This document shows positions 9,143 to 22,700 of a DNA stretch of 64,000 bases, one piece after another. The first letter of the stretch is position 1. Every line of letters begins with the position of its first letter. The notes beneath the pieces are model-generated. The model saw only the letters and a list, made by a program, of their open reading frames with translations. It ran no database searches and was not told the DNA's origin. The translations under genes and the position numbers were made by a program. Origin of the DNA: Saccharina japonica (Eukaryota > Sar > Phaeophyceae > Laminariales > Laminariaceae); contig MEHQ01001881.1 of assembly GCA_008828725.1 (NCBI GenBank), forward strand, positions 103,240-167,239, written 5' to 3'.

Positions 9143-12100
9143 GTTGTACCACATAGATACATCATACCAGTACGCGATACCCTGGTAGCATGCATGCATG
9201 CGCCTTATTGGCTGAGTCAAACGCGGCGCCTCCCCGAGTAGCACCTGGTTGGTGGTGCTGACACGAAGGACCAAAACAACTAATTAATGGACTACAAAAA
9301 TAAGACGGATCATTGAAAATCTGTGCGGAATTTTGAAAACTAGCTGCTGCTGCTGCTGCTGCTTGTCGGCCTTCCGCCTGCTGTATCTGTACATTGTAAT
9401 CACATCAATCAATAGTGCTTGTGAGTTCGTACGTAGGTCTATCAGCTATTCTTACAGTCAGTAAAATATCGCACCAACTAGGTGCGATATATATTTACTA
9501 CTATTAATACTATAATATTATTAATAATAATAACAGAGTAAAAAATAGCATACCACAGGTATTTGGCTGCAGTGCTGCCATGGACACTTGAGAAAATACC
9601 GCAATAATCCCGGCGTCACCAGTAACCAACCAACAACGTACCAGGTATCATATTATACATCGATCGGTGTGCACTCCAACAAGGGCAGGAACTCCAAAAG
9701 AAGAAGAAGCAAAACAAAACTTTGCCCGCCCGCATGCATGCACTTGTCGTGTTTCTGGTTCGTGTTTCCTTCGAGTTCCAAATGTGTCATCTTTTTTTGT
9801 ATTTTGAGTTCAACCAAACAACTAACAACGAGGTCGGGCCTCACTCAATCAACCTTGCAAGCTCAGAGTGCAATTGGCGAAATGGGAAACTACGTCTCTC
9901 TGTCTACTACAGCCTGCAGCCAGCCAGCCATAGATGGGAAACGTCTTCGGGCTGGCACGAACTTGACGTCGGTTGGGCGTGTGTGTATTCTTCGCATGGA
10001 TGGGCTGTGAGCTGTACACCACCTATGTCATGGTATAATAAATATGAAAATATACCGGTACACAACAACCATGCATGCCTTCTACATGTTCTCCCTGCTC
10101 CATCTTAACCATCTGAAATTATTGAGGAGGCCCTGCATCTATCTACAGCAGCAGTAAATCGTCAAATGAACTCTTGTTCTCACTGCTGTATATACAAATC
10201 TCGGCATAGACTATAAGCAGAGCCCCTACGAGTACAGTAACTATTTTTGCACGTAAGAATTATATGTGTATGTGTGTCTACGTACAGTAGTCTTCACATT
10301 AAACCGTTAATTCCACGCATCGACACGACTCAGCACATCCAGTGTCCGTGCTGATTCTCCATCTGAGATACCTGATACTACTGTATACTGTATACCAGGG
10401 TATACAACAAGCTCTGTCGTCAACAACTAACTATTGAGTCAGAGAAGCACCGCAGGTAGGTCCAAATTCAGGCGAGTAGTCAATGCAATGCCAAACGTAG
10501 TGGATACGAAAAGCAAAACACAGGTCAAACCAGAACCAAGCAAGCACGTTTCAGGACAAAAATAAATACTCGTAAATAGAGAAACATTGAATAAATAATT
10601 CGATTCATGTATGTACGTATATAATACCTGTACGAAAAGAAAGAAAAAGAAAGAAAGGACAAACAACATAATACCTCTGTCTGGTTATCAGATAAAACAG
10701 TTAAAAACGGGGGACTGTCAAACAGAGATGAACAACAACAACAACAGGATGGCACTGGTGGGTTATTGCGTTCAAGCCCACAAAAACGTTACGGAGTACC
10801 ACAGGTAGTAAGTAGCTTGGCGTGTAAAAAAAGTTGGGCAGCCTTATGGCCGGTCTCCTCACTCGATATCTGTGCATTATTTCATGTTTTTTCGAGAATA
10901 TAAGTAAGAAGTGGAGTCAATAATTCTACCCGCTCGATCTTTTGCCGAGTGATTGGTGGTGGTGGTGCTATGATATAATTCATGCTACTACAGTCATCCT
11001 GCCGCCGTCAGTGGTTGTTGTTGTGAATGAACGCTGGACATACATATATGTATGCATCATACTGCCTGGTACTTGCTTTCTCCTTTCTCCCACCATTTTC
11101 GTTTACTTCTCCCACCATTTTATTTTTCAGCAAGACTTTGAATTGTTTACGTGGTGCGTCGTGGCTGCTCTCATCATAAAATATCGAGAGTCGAGAGAAA
11201 CAAACAAACACTGCTGTTTGCCTGCCGCTTGTCTTTTCTTCTAGAAATTGCCGGTACTTTAAGTAAAACGTGGACTACTAATACGCACGCGCTTCGAAGT
11301 ATACTGCTACTACTGGTACTACTACTGCTGCTGCTGTACTGCTGCCCGCAACAACCAGCCAGTCTATGATACGAGTCTGAATCACAACATAACAACGACG
11401 GTACCTTATTATACTCTACCAGGCAGCAGTAAGTAGTAGTGTCCTTATCCAGCATGCTTTCGGAAACATGCGCCTCGAGAACGGGGCATTTGTGACAAGC
11501 GTCGAGAAGGTCTGACAATGGTGGTATCGACGCAGAGCCACGATAGTCACCACTACAGTACTATGATATCACCACGTCGCAACAGTTTCGGAACCAAGCC
11601 ATGCATGCCTACAGGAGACATAGGTCAAAATTAAAAATGTCACGACATGATGTCACCATGATCGCTATTTTTGAAATCAAGGGGTGCATCGTGCGATCGT
11701 GCCATGTATGTATGTGGTGTGGTGTGATGAGCGCACGGCTTCTTTGCCCTTCATCAGCTCCATGTGTGTGTGTGGAGTGTCACTGTGTTCCTCAGCTTGA
11801 CATCAACAGGGACATCAGCAAGGACAGTACTAATAGCGGACAGCACTACTGTACGTACAGTAATAGGTCGGCACGTTGACTTCTCTGAGGTGCCGGAGAG
11901 CAACACGCGAAGTGAAAAGAGGAACCAACGTGCGGCACTACTATTACTGCTGTACGTAGTGCTGTCCCTGTTCATGTCTCGAAGGCTGCGCTTTCTCGTT
12001 TGGTCACTACGCTGTACTGGTACAGTACTATGAGTACTGCTATACTGGTATGCAGCAGCTGCTCGCTGCTGTCGATCACATCAGCGATTCTCCAGTATCA

Positions 12101-12780
12101 GTAAGCTTCTCCAGGCAAAAAAAAGAAGCATTCATTGGAGGGGAAACTACGAAAATACAGGCTCAATGCAACAGCACAACTACAGGACAACCAGTACTGC
12201 TACTATTAATAATACTACTGTAATAATGTATAAAAAAAACACAGTACTCGTAAAACCATGCGGTTACAACTCAAAGTACGCCACAAAAAGCCGCACGCAG
12301 CCCTGACACGTGGAGTTTGCTGTCGTTAGCTACAGAGTAACTGTCGCGTGATCTGATTCACGACAGCATTCTGGAAACGACTGCTGGTATGATACCCAGC
12401 ACGCACCCAGCAGGCTGAAGCAAGCGCCGACAGCGACAGCACTGTTGCGTACGTGGAAGGTGCGGCATCGCCAAATAAGTAGCTATAAAAAATCGACAAC
12501 CATACCATTAATACGGTACTACTGTATGTATCAGGTTGCGTTTCGCCAAGACAAAATATGAAACGACCAATAAAAACTGAATTTCGACGTCGTACTCATG
12601 TTGTCGACGAATTTGGACAAATTCGACGTCGCGTGTTTATACATAGTCGACGGATTTCGACAACGGGTCCTGTGCTTTGTCAAGCAGCGATGAAGGGTGG
12701 CCATGACCAGCGAGCATCGTAGTATGGAGAATCAGCGTGCGCAGGTCCGCGGGTGGCCTCTTCACAATGGTGGGACAAAA
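9143..12780. other. No gene recognised; triplet-rich noncoding DNA
   Basis: The stretch has many CTG/CTA/TAC triplet runs (for example CTG units at 9342-9363), AT-rich blocks and TACCAGGTA-type motifs. Open frames are short and not protein-like. A degenerate family B piece lies at 10288-10370. One weak exon-like frame near 11430-11510 on the minus strand was not accepted. Confidence 0.5.
10288..10370 (-). repeat. Degenerate family B fragment
   Basis: TCTTCACATTAAACCG, CATCCAGTGTCCGTGCTGATTC and a damaged GTCGAC block match the inverted 3' half of family B. More diverged matches may continue to about 10500. Confidence 0.6.
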
Positions 12781-13559
12781 CCCAAATCAGATCAGACGAG
12801 CACGCATCGAAAAAGGGCTTGTTATCTGCGACACGATGCCTGATGTGGAGCCACTGCGTAACATTCGACCACTACGTACGTAAATAACAGGTCCGTACTT
12901 CGCCCCGTCTGAAGCACCGCGCTGTTGTGCTTGCTTCATACCGAGGAAGCTTGAATCGCAACAACACTGCGAAAAGCAGCACCTCAGAGGCATCTTCTCG
13001 GTGTTCCGCAATGCGGATTTTCCCAGTCAGTCTTACGGGTCTGAAGTCTGAGGGGTCATCACAAGGTCATCATCAGAGACAGCGACGGCTCTTCCACCAA
13101 GCTACGCAAACATGTCTCCCTGTTTGCGAAGCACTGCTGAAGATGTGGAAATCATGCCTGGGATCCTGACAGTACGAGCGTTGGTTCGGATTTTTATATG
13201 TTTCTGGGAGCATTCCGCCTTCCACCATAAAACACGTACCAGGTACATATTTATACATATCATACATAGCTGTGTACCGGACTATCTTGGCGCAATGTAT
13301 ATACGACACCAGAAAAAGAGAAGAACCTGGATCAATGGGGCATGTTCTACATATCGAAATAATAGTACGGGGGTGGTCTCTTGAAGGGCACAGTCTGTCA
13401 ACAGCGAGGTAACAAACACTCTGTAAAATTGATCTTGTGGGAAGCACGTTGGTAGGTGGCCACGTGAGCCTTTCGAGTTTGTTCTCCACGCCCAGCAGTC
13501 GACGACGGCCTTGCACAGACAGGTCCCCGAGTGTCCCTTGCTGAGTTGTTGCCAAGTTT

Positions 13560-13775
13560 TCACGTCGTGCGTACTATTGTAAGTAGCTTTAAGCCCCCTT
13601 TGATAAGAGACCAAAACAACGATAACTTTGGTGGTATGATACCAACCGTCTACGAGGCATGAGGCAGCGTGAGCGCCTATCATAACAGTACTTGGTTGGA
13701 TCGAGTTGCGCGTGCAGTGCCGTGCGACTCCCTTGCATTGTAATTTGGACCCCCCAAATTGTATCATCCACTAAT
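13560..13775 (-). repeat. Dispersed repeat family J, copy 1
   Basis: Read on the minus strand it contains ATGATACAATTTGGGGGGTC, GGCGCTCACGCTGC, CGTAGACGGTTGGT and CCAAAGTTATCGTTGTTTTG. The same blocks appear in the same order at 23630-23915 (minus) and 63135-63335 (plus). Coding frames are broken in all three copies. It is probably a decayed mobile element of unknown class. Confidence 0.65.
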
Positions 13776-13870
13776 CACGCAGTGTCCTTCGTTGTAACCG
13801 TCGCCTTTGATCTCGTCAATGCCCCCCTCTCAAGCCCCGACAGGGTTGAGCTAGAACTAGAAACACCAGT

Positions 13871-14002
13871 ATGGAGTCGGTTGTTAACCCACCGAAAAAG
13901 CCGCCTCGTGACATATTCAAGTTGTCACGTACGGCCGTGGCGCGACAGTACGTACTCGCGAGCACAGAAGTTAGCGCGGCGCTCGAAGCAGTTATAAAGT
14001 AA
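13871..14002 (+). CDS. Possible 43-residue small ORF or exon
   Basis: An ATG at 13871 opens a 43-codon frame ending in TAA. Its composition is unlike the surrounding noncoding translations: a Pro/Lys start (NPPKKPPRDIFKLSR), then a helical Ala/Val-rich end (ASTEVSAALEAVIK). An in-frame stop lies about 24 bases upstream, so it would be a stand-alone ORF unless spliced. It sits downstream of the CELF-like gene on the opposite strand. I recognise no family, and chance is quite possible. Confidence 0.25.
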   Translation: MESVVNPPKKPPRDIFKLSRTAVARQYVLASTEVSAALEAVIK

Positions 14003-14364
14003 AGAACCGACAAGAAAAAACAGTTCGTAATATATATATGGATCAACACTCCACGGATCGAGTGGCAGGAAATGTACGAGGGGTGACCAGAAAACGAGGG
14101 ACAATCGCATCAACTAACGGAGTGTCAATGCAAGTGCGGCAGTCGACAAGATCCACCAAAACACACTCGGCGAAATCATGCCGTCAATACAGCCGACAAA
14201 GATCCATCACAAATACCACGCGATATGCGATATGCCGGTACATATATGTGCATGTTTACGTCGTATGTATGATGTAATATATACTCGTATACTTAGTATA
14301 TAACATATACATATCATATGTATATGCAGAGTACTTCGCATATAATAGCGTCATAGGTGCGCAC

Positions 14365-17300
14365 CTGCCATCTTGATGCCCAATGTAGTCAGGGTGAGAA
14401 TAGTAGTCTCCACCTCCTCCTCCTCCTCCATCCCCGTATCCTCCAACCCCACCCCCTTCGTCGACACGATCGTCTGGGTCATCGGTTGTCTGCCCGCGGC
14501 GCTTGTGCTGTACCTTAAGCCGCTTTGAGCCGATCTGAAAGCCGTTCATTTGCGCAATGGCGGCCTCCGCGTGCGACGGCAGATTGTAGGACACGAAACC
14601 TGTTTACGGTCATATAGTCCCGCCCGAAACCCCAAAAACCCCAACCCACACAGCGCGCGCAGCCGAAACAAGGTTAAGCAGTGGAGAGCTTTTTCGCGAG
14701 CAGTTAGCAGAGGGCACGCTATGTACGTGAAAAAACAGATGCGACAAACCGCCGAACGAATTAGCGTTGATGATCCTTATTATGCATCATTGAAATGAAG
14801 CCAACGCATCATTGTCCACGGTCGATCAAGCGCATCACGGGGTTAATTTCCGACCATGCACGGCACCTCTGATGTAACACTGTTGACATACTGACAAGGC
14901 CAACACTTACCGAAACCCTTACTCTCTCCCGAAGCCCGGTCGATGTACACCTTGGCGCTCAGCACGTGTCCGAACGGCGCGAAAGCGGTGGCCAAGTCGG
15001 CGTCCGAAAGATCCTGGGGCAGGTGGTAAATGAACAGGTTCGCCCCCGGTGGGCCTTCGGCAGGCCGCGAAGCGCCCCCGCCCCCGACAGGCTCGCTGTC
15101 ATACATGCCACGCGATCTGTGGCGGCTTTCCGACCCGGATGGGGAGCGCGGGTGCCCCCCTCCGCCGTAGCCTCCGCCTCCCCGCGCTGGGCTCGGTGGA
15201 CCCGAGTGATACTGCCCACTTGGCTGGGGCGGGTATCCCGGCGCACCGTAGGGGTAGTAGACGTAGCTTCCTTGAGCCGGGGCACCGGGTGCTTGAGCGC
15301 CCGAGTAGGGCATCCCGTACCCCATGCCACCCATCATGTGGGGGGATATCGGTGGCGCAGGCATAGCGTATGCATACCCTGCATTCTGTCCCGCCCCCCC
15401 TCCTCCACCTCCCCCTCCTCCTCCTCCTCCTGGGTGGCCCATCCAGCCGCTGGATTCTGCGTGGGGGCTACCGCCGTGACGACCTGGTGAGCCGATTAGG
15501 GCGCCGAGGCGACCTGCCGCGGCCTGCGTCCCGCGCTTGTTGTCCGCAAACTTGACCACGAGCGGGCGCGGGCCACCTTGCATCGTGTACTGCTCGTGAA
15601 GAGCTTCGATGGCATCGAGAGCACTCTGGCGTGTCGTGTACTTCACAAACGCGCAGCCCTTGTTCGTGCCGTCCTGGTTGCGGATGACGTGGATCTCGCG
15701 GAGCGTGCCGTACGGCGCAAAAACGGCGCGAATCTCGTCCTCATTGGCTGACTTCGGCGCCATGCCGACGAACAGTTTGTTCTCCTGCTCTGCCTGGCCT
15801 TCCGCCGGTCGCACCTGCAGCGGGTTCTGCCCCTGTATTACACAGCACGTTAACGTTCCAGGGGGACACAAACAAGATAGTCACACACGCACACCATATG
15901 CACGATGATGGCAGTTACAACGAAAATAGGGTACGTGAGACAGACACCCGTGAGGTGGACCAAAAACTCGATAACATAACGACAGCTCAGCTCGCGGACA
16001 AACATATACGAACCTGGTACGAATTTACATTCAGCGCAGAATGGGAGCACATATATACTGCTGTGAATCTGTAAATAGTAAACACTGGAGTACTAAATAG
16101 GGACGGTGCGAGCACAACAGTTGCATTGCACGCCTATTCAACCTGCGAACAGGGGTGAAACATCGAAAGCTGGCGCGTCAGCGGAAAGACTACGACGACA
16201 AATGAGAAGCGCCGACATCCGTTACTTTACTCAACCGAGTTTCGGTGATCAGTGAGAGAGACCCACATGCCACATGACCATCCATCCAACAAAATCTTGC
16301 TTGACAGGTTGCACGCACGAACACACAGACAAGTACTCGTATGTAAAATATGATACCAGGTACCTGGTACATTATGGTACGACACAAGGGCTCGTTACGA
16401 CACAAGGGCTCGTTATGTTTTACCATCCCAACCTCGAAGAAAGGTGTTCGAAAAACACCCCGCCGATCCAAGCTGTACAACAGCGAAAGGTGGAAGGTAC
16501 ATTTGACATTTTTGACGTTTACCGCAAGACAACGGATATGCGTGCTCGCCTCTCGCCGGCACACATTATTACGCTCGTAGTGTTGTCCACTCTTGAGTAC
16601 CCATCGCCCTCACTGAACGCAGTTACTGTACAAGCAAGGCTGTCGAGATGGGCCAGATATATATCCGGTTTATGATCCAAAGATCGTTGATTGTTACGTA
16701 CGCCAGAGGGTAGGTTTTGAGTTTTGAGTGAATTGAGGCAGCTATGATGCAGCTATGATGTATTATATCATACGCAAGGTCTGCGAAGAAAATCTTCGTC
16801 ACATCCTTTCAAGAACAATGCTACGAGTATGAAGAAAAAACTCACCCGGTCTAACCTCCGCTGACCGTGTAGCGCTGCGATCGCAGCATCCGCCGACGCC
16901 CGTGCACAGTACGTCAGAAACGCGCACCCTGCACGACAAATGAGAGGAGCACATTGTTGAGCACATCATCAATGATCAAAACTTCAGAGACGTGATGCGG
17001 CGCAATTGTATTGCCCGTCAAATTCCACACCTACTACTGCCTGTAGAGTAAAAGCTCGAATATCGTTTCTCGTTCTCGCCGGAACCGAATGAAAAACAGG
17101 AGGCCAGGGGGGTGTACGCGTAGCCGTACGCAGCCGCGTGCCGCCGGAATCGAGGGGGTTGGAACGTTGCAACTCGAATAGCAGCCACAGCGTCAACTCC
17201 GACAGTCCCGCTGTCAACTTCGAACTTCGACAACTACTCTACTACTTCGACGGCGAACCAAGCCGTTTCGTCTCGACAGCTCGGCAAGAAAAAAAAAAGC

Positions 17301-18084
17301 AGCAGCAGAGAGAAGGGTACGAGAAGAAACTCTCATCATCAGCAACTCACAGCAAAAGAGCGGACTGAATATTAAACGATTGTCGCTTGAACACAGCACA
17401 ACAGCCAGCACACCCGAGTTGGGAAGAAAATATGAGGTTACTAAACTGGTTGCCGCTTTGCCACTGACTGCTCAAACAAAAACAAACATCCCACGATTGA
17501 CGAAGAATCGAGATCATCATCACCATCATCACCAGCAGAAAAGATAAATAGTTTCAGCGTCCACACGAACGAGCTGATGAAGCACGGCAAAGCACGGCGC
17601 CCCTGGCACGTTACGGAGGGGGTTCCGACGGGGATGTCGGACGGTAGACACAGGCATTCTCACCGCGGTGAAGGCCGGAAATCTTGTCCCGGATGACCGC
17701 TAAATCGAAGATCTCCCCAAACTCCTCGAAAACCGGCCTCAAGTCCTCTTCCTCCATGTGCTTTGGTATTTGGCCAACAAAAAGCTTGATGGCGTCCGAG
17801 TCCTTGTGGTACAACGAGTATTTTGGGTCGGCCGTTGCGGAAATACGCCAGTTTAGGACGAGCGGTCGCTCAACGGAAGCCTACCAGGTACCAGATGGAC
17901 TAATGGACGCGTCTCTGAGCAGCAGCCGAGCAGACACGGGAGGGGTGTAAGGTGTAACGTTCCTTACCTTGTGAATTAAGCCCGCGGGACCAATGGGAGA
18001 TTTTCCCTCGCCCGCTGACACCGACTCCAGGCTAATCCCCCCCAACCTGTCGGCGAGCTCGTCATCTCCACCTCGCTGAGCCAT
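14365..18084 (-). CDS. CELF/Bruno-like RNA-binding protein, three RRMs
   Basis: Five minus-strand exons join with closed phases: 18084-17968, 17802-17664, 16928-16846, 15832-14911 and 14599-14365, about 498 residues from the ATG at 18084. RRM1 (about 44-113) has RNP2 LFVGQI and RNP1 [11 protein letters not shown]2 (about 131-212) has LFVGMA and [11 protein letters not shown]3 (about 372-455) has LFIYHL and, across the exon 4/5 join, GFGFVSYN followed by [14 protein letters not shown]. This RRM order and the RRM3 signature are those of CELF/Bruno proteins, which bind U/G-rich RNA and act in splicing, deadenylation and translation control. A Gly/Pro/Tyr-rich linker (GGGGGGGGGG near residue 265) separates RRM2 and RRM3. 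The tail after RRM3 is Gly/Asp/Tyr-rich. Exon 5 ends at a weak donor (GTGCGC), so the true 3' end may lie further downstream; reading through gives only AT-rich, intron-like codons. The acceptor of exon 2 (ACAAG) is slightly unusual. Family assignment is firm; the last exon is open. Confidence 0.9.
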
Positions 18085-19702
18085 GCTTGTCGCTCTGTCC
18101 TCTCCTAGCAGCGAGGCCGTGGGAAAGGCCTGACTGGGCGGCGCCGACGAAGCTGGAGAATAGCTGAACGCGTCCGCTCAAGCGTGGTTCTTCTTACTCG
18201 ATTTCGATTCGATCTCACACCCGGTCCACTCGAGCTTCCACACCAACACCACGCCCTTTACCGGGAAATGAACAAGAGGCTAGCCCGCCCAACGAAGGAG
18301 TGTCCCTCGGGCGCGCAGCACCTCAAAGGGTATCTAGCGCGCGCCGGAGGAGAGCAGTTCAAGAACGCAAATTCAGCAGGGAGAGCCGTAATCGCCCTGG
18401 GGAGTTCGCCAGATCTGATTTAAGCGAAATCTGCCCCTTCACGACGACAGCTCAGCTCCAGTCTCGCAATTGGCTAGGAGCAAATGTACGCGAGAGCCCA
18501 GAGAGCTTCCCGGCTAGGCCTGGTGCGGTGAATATCGCGCGGGTGGTGGCACTTCCTATGTTGAGAAAAACAGAGATGGGCCACCCATGGATGAAACTAA
18601 ACCTAGCCGAATCAATGGTTGGAGCTTGTACTTAGAGGCCTTTTCTATATTTTTTTAAACGCGTTAAACCGGCGGATTTTAGCCCTCGAAATATTTTGTC
18701 TATCGTTTAAAAAAAATAGAATTTGGAATTTTGTGATGACAAAAAATGGAATTTGCGATTTAAAAATGAACGAATAATCGAATCCTCGAATTTCAAAGCA
18801 TCCATGTCTCACCTCTCCTTTACACAGAGATCTAGAGAGATCGCCCATCCGGCGTATACGAACTCGTAGGCACAAAAACACGACAAGAAGTCGGTACACG
18901 TTCGCGCCCGAACTGATGCAATGAATTGCGGAAAGCAGTTCTCAGCTAGAGGTTGGTGGGTTGGTGGATCCGAAAGCCAAGCTATCCAATCCATCCACAG
19001 CAGCAAGCAGCAGCAGTTGGTTTTGTTTTTCGCACAAGAAAGTTTTTTTTAAAATAAAGTGGAAAAAACTTAAATAAACAAAACTGCGAAAGAGCTGCTA
19101 AAAATTATTGTACCGCCTCGTCCTGACTTATTTGATCTTGTCTACCCTACAACTCATACTGCTCTATGTATTGGTGTGCCATTCCACATGATGATGACCT
19201 TTGAACGAACGGGTAGCGTAGTGGCTTGAAAGCTTGCAAGAAGACACGAGAACAGAACACAAAAATCTATTTGTTCGAGCATGCAGCAGCGGTTTTGCTG
19301 CTGCTGTACAGGGCAGCAACAACGCAGTATTGTCGTTAGCTTTGTACCACGTAGATTTCCTCCTTGTTGTGTTGTGGACGTCTCCCTTGGTTCTCAAAGA
19401 ACACTGCTGCTGCTGCTGGGCGGCCCTACCGCTCGTCCCAGACCATCTACGTACACGAGTGACTTGTATTCTGTACTTGCCATTTTTTTTCACCTGTAGG
19501 CGTCAGGTTTTGGCTCTTTGGCGGTTTCGACTGTGTGGCTCGACCTACCGCATAAACTATAACAAAATCTGCAACCCCCAAAATCCCGTCACAAACGGCA
19601 AATTACGGGACTTTGCTTTTTTCGCCACACAGCAAGCAGCAAGAGCAGGCTGCAGGGGATTAATCTTGCTCGTACTCGTGGTACTAGCGTCGACTGCTGG
19701 GG
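18085..19702. promoter_or_regulatory. Divergent intergenic region between CELF-like gene and NELF-A
   Basis: The region separates the start codons of two oppositely directed genes, so it must hold both 5' UTRs and promoters unless further 5' exons exist. No TATA box or other element can be named with confidence. The 18650-18760 part is AT-rich with TTTAAAAAAAATAGAATTTG-type sequence; CTG/CAG runs lie at 19000-19010, 19280-19305 and 19405-19420. Confidence 0.45.
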
Positions 19703-22700
19703 ATGCCGGCGCAGCCTAAGCACATCCGTGCATTCGAGTTGAGGCTCGAGGCGAACTGGAGCAGTGAGGATGTGGTCAACATGCTCACATCAGATTTTGT
19801 GGAGATGGTCTTACTCCGAGGATTCGCTGCACTTGAACCCACCATCAAGGTTAGTTTACTTCTAAATACATATTACGGGGGGCCATAGTAAATAGGACCA
19901 CATATTGTTAGTAGAAAATGGTAAATATATAGATTTTTGTGTGTACGGTAGATCCTATTTACTACGGTCCCCCGTATATAGTAGCCCACACGTCGTGTGT
20001 TCTTCTTGTGTACGAGTAGTCAACTCCCGGTCCCGCGCTGGCTACTGCGCATGGTGAGCATGGTGAACTACTCTGTGACTTGTGATCTGTGGTCTGTAGT
20101 GATGCCCACGTAGTGGTCTGTGATGATGCCACCTCATATCACCATGTGATCGGACGATTCTTGCTGCACTTTTTGGTGAGTTGCGAAGCATCGTCGCACT
20201 GCATTTAGGACACTCATTTATGTTTCAGGGCGTGTATACTCGTAGAGGGTTCTTATCTCGCTGCTCGTACTCAGCAGGAGAATAGCGGTCAGTTTTTTCA
20301 TGGTGTGTGTGTGGGTACGTTTGCTGTACCACAGCAGTTGAACGAGTAACACTACTCTGTATCTGTTTACCGGGGTATATACTGCTGTACAGTTCACACA
20401 ATATACCAGGTGTGTCAGGGTGTGTACCTAAGTTTCCCGGCACAGCTCTCAGCTTTCCAGTCTCAGGCCACAACCCACAACCCAAACGATGCGGCGTAAT
20501 AAGATCTGCTGGCTGGTAGTAAACTTACGTGAGAAATAAGTACGAAGATGGTCTGTCGACGAGCCCACTCTCCTGAGGTCTCGTCGTCTCGAGGTTTTCG
20601 TACCGCGCGAGCTTGTCAGGATTATCAATGAAATTTGTGATACCTTCTTTTTTCGGACTGTCTTGTGAAGTCATATCATCAGGTAGGTCAGAGGTCGCAC
20701 ATCTCCCACGAACGTGGCATTGGCATTTGGTCTCCAAAACCGAATGAGCTCCCTGCTACGCAGCCCTGCCCTGACGACTGACGACTGATACAACACGTGT
20801 ACAACAGCACAACACCAGTACGATCTTAACCACAGCAGTATTAATATCCCATTAATGTTTATCATCCCCTTATCTCCAGTGTAGTTGACCCCTACAGCAA
20901 GCTGCAGTAGTAGTATTAATAGTAATCTTCAGAGTAGTTGACACCTTTTGGTTGTGTCAACTTTCAGTACATGTTAGTACCTACCAGTACCTGGTAAGTA
21001 CGTACAGTAGTACGTGCCAGGTATATACCACCAGTCAGTCAGTGTATTTCGAACCACCTCTTGAGTTTTCAGCTTGATATTACTGCTTGCTGTTGTACTG
21101 GTGCTGCTGTTGTCGTCGTTTATAGATACGAACGAGTCGTATTAATAGTACTCCTGCTGCTGCAGACTGCCGCACCACCTGCTGCTGCTGGGTGAGTACT
21201 GAATCATGATTATGGTAGATGGCGATGGCATAATAGTGGGGGACCAGGCGGTGGTTGGCGCAACGCGCGCCGGAGGCGTGTGTGTGTTGCGCATCTCGCA
21301 CGGGGGGGGCGGAGTACCCCCCGAAGGACCGCCGGGCAGGGGGGCCGCACCCCGCGTAGGGGCCGCCGAAGCGGGAAAATTGAACATTGCGATTTAAGCG
21401 CATACCGGTGGTCTCTTTTTTTTTTTTTTTTTTTTTTTGTCCATCCCATTCATTATCTTCGCCCTTCCTTTCTCTCTCCTCCCTAGTCGTAACTCAGATC
21501 CGGGGTCACAAAGTAGGCTCCTCTCCCTCCTCCCCCACTACGGTTCTTGCCTTGCATTTTTATCGCGAGAAGACTTCAGCCTTTCCTTCCCTCGTCGACT
21601 CGCATCGAATTGTGCCTACCCACGCTACTATTAATTGGCGCTCTCAGCAGTTGATTCCGTTTTTTATTTATTTTTGCAAATAAACTCTAAAGTCCGACCC
21701 ACGTGAGATTCGAACTCCAGACATAAACGTTCAGAAGCGTTCGAGGTTACCTCTAGACCATCGGGGCGACCGACGTCTCTGCACGCCCGAAAGCCAATTA
21801 AATGAAACAGCAGGAACATTGTCGCCCCAAAATCAACTTAAATGTGTCCGTGCGCATAAGGCCGACCATTATGGTATCGGAAAACAGAAAACAATAGTAT
21901 AGGTTTTCCCTTCATCGCGCAGAAACCCGCGAACAGCAGCAGTGACGTCGGTAGTGATGGGTCATTTCTTCAATGTGCGCTGCTCATAGAAAAATAAACG
22001 CGGAATGTGCTTTTAGCACATCGCACCGACGTCCACCGCGAGTCCTCGCCTCGCAGAGCACGGATAACGCTAAAACTTCCATGGATGTATGCTCTATTTC
22101 TCTGAGATTCCTTTCTGCCAAGTTTAAGTTTGAGGGCCAGTATAAAAGGTGGTCTGTGTCTGGAGGTCTCGCTCGGGACGCAAGAGCGTGACCTATTTTG
22201 TATCATATTTTTTTCTGATCGGAAATGACCTCCTGTTCTGTTACCCAAAAGTTAAGACAGAAATGGACCAGGCTAGAACTCCAGCTAAGACCACCTTCGG
22301 CCCTCAAAATTGTCACCGACGACTCTCTGCTCAGTGTGCCATACACCATACACCCTCTAAACGATGTGCTATTATTAGTAGCGACCCATGCTCTCTGTAA
22401 GGCGACCAGTCGGTGGTGGTGGTTAGTGCTGTGTCGAAAAGCACGTACTTTCTGCTGCCTAGTGGAACAGAAAAAAAGAAGCCGGAGCCTTGTGTTGGTT
22501 TCACCACCACAAAGAAGGGGAAAAACGGTTTTGTTTCTGTTTTTCGGTGCCATAATAGTCGGCCTAATAATGCCGGCGTCCCCCGTGGCTTAGGTGGGTT
22601 GTCCTCGTGCCTACTAAAATCGATTTCGTGGGTTCAAGTCTCACTGAGTTCACATACTCTTAGAGAGACTTTTTCTTGCATAAAAAATTATGATTATATA

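Noticed and set aside
11425-11518. Minus-strand exon-like frame containing LLDACHKCPVLEAHV
   Set aside because: Acceptor and donor are both weak, its phase does not fit the 8.3 kb exon or the CELF-like gene, and no partner exon was found.
14966-15555. Plus-strand open frames of up to 174 codons
   Set aside because: They are antisense to exon 4 of the CELF-like gene, whose RRM motifs fix the coding strand.
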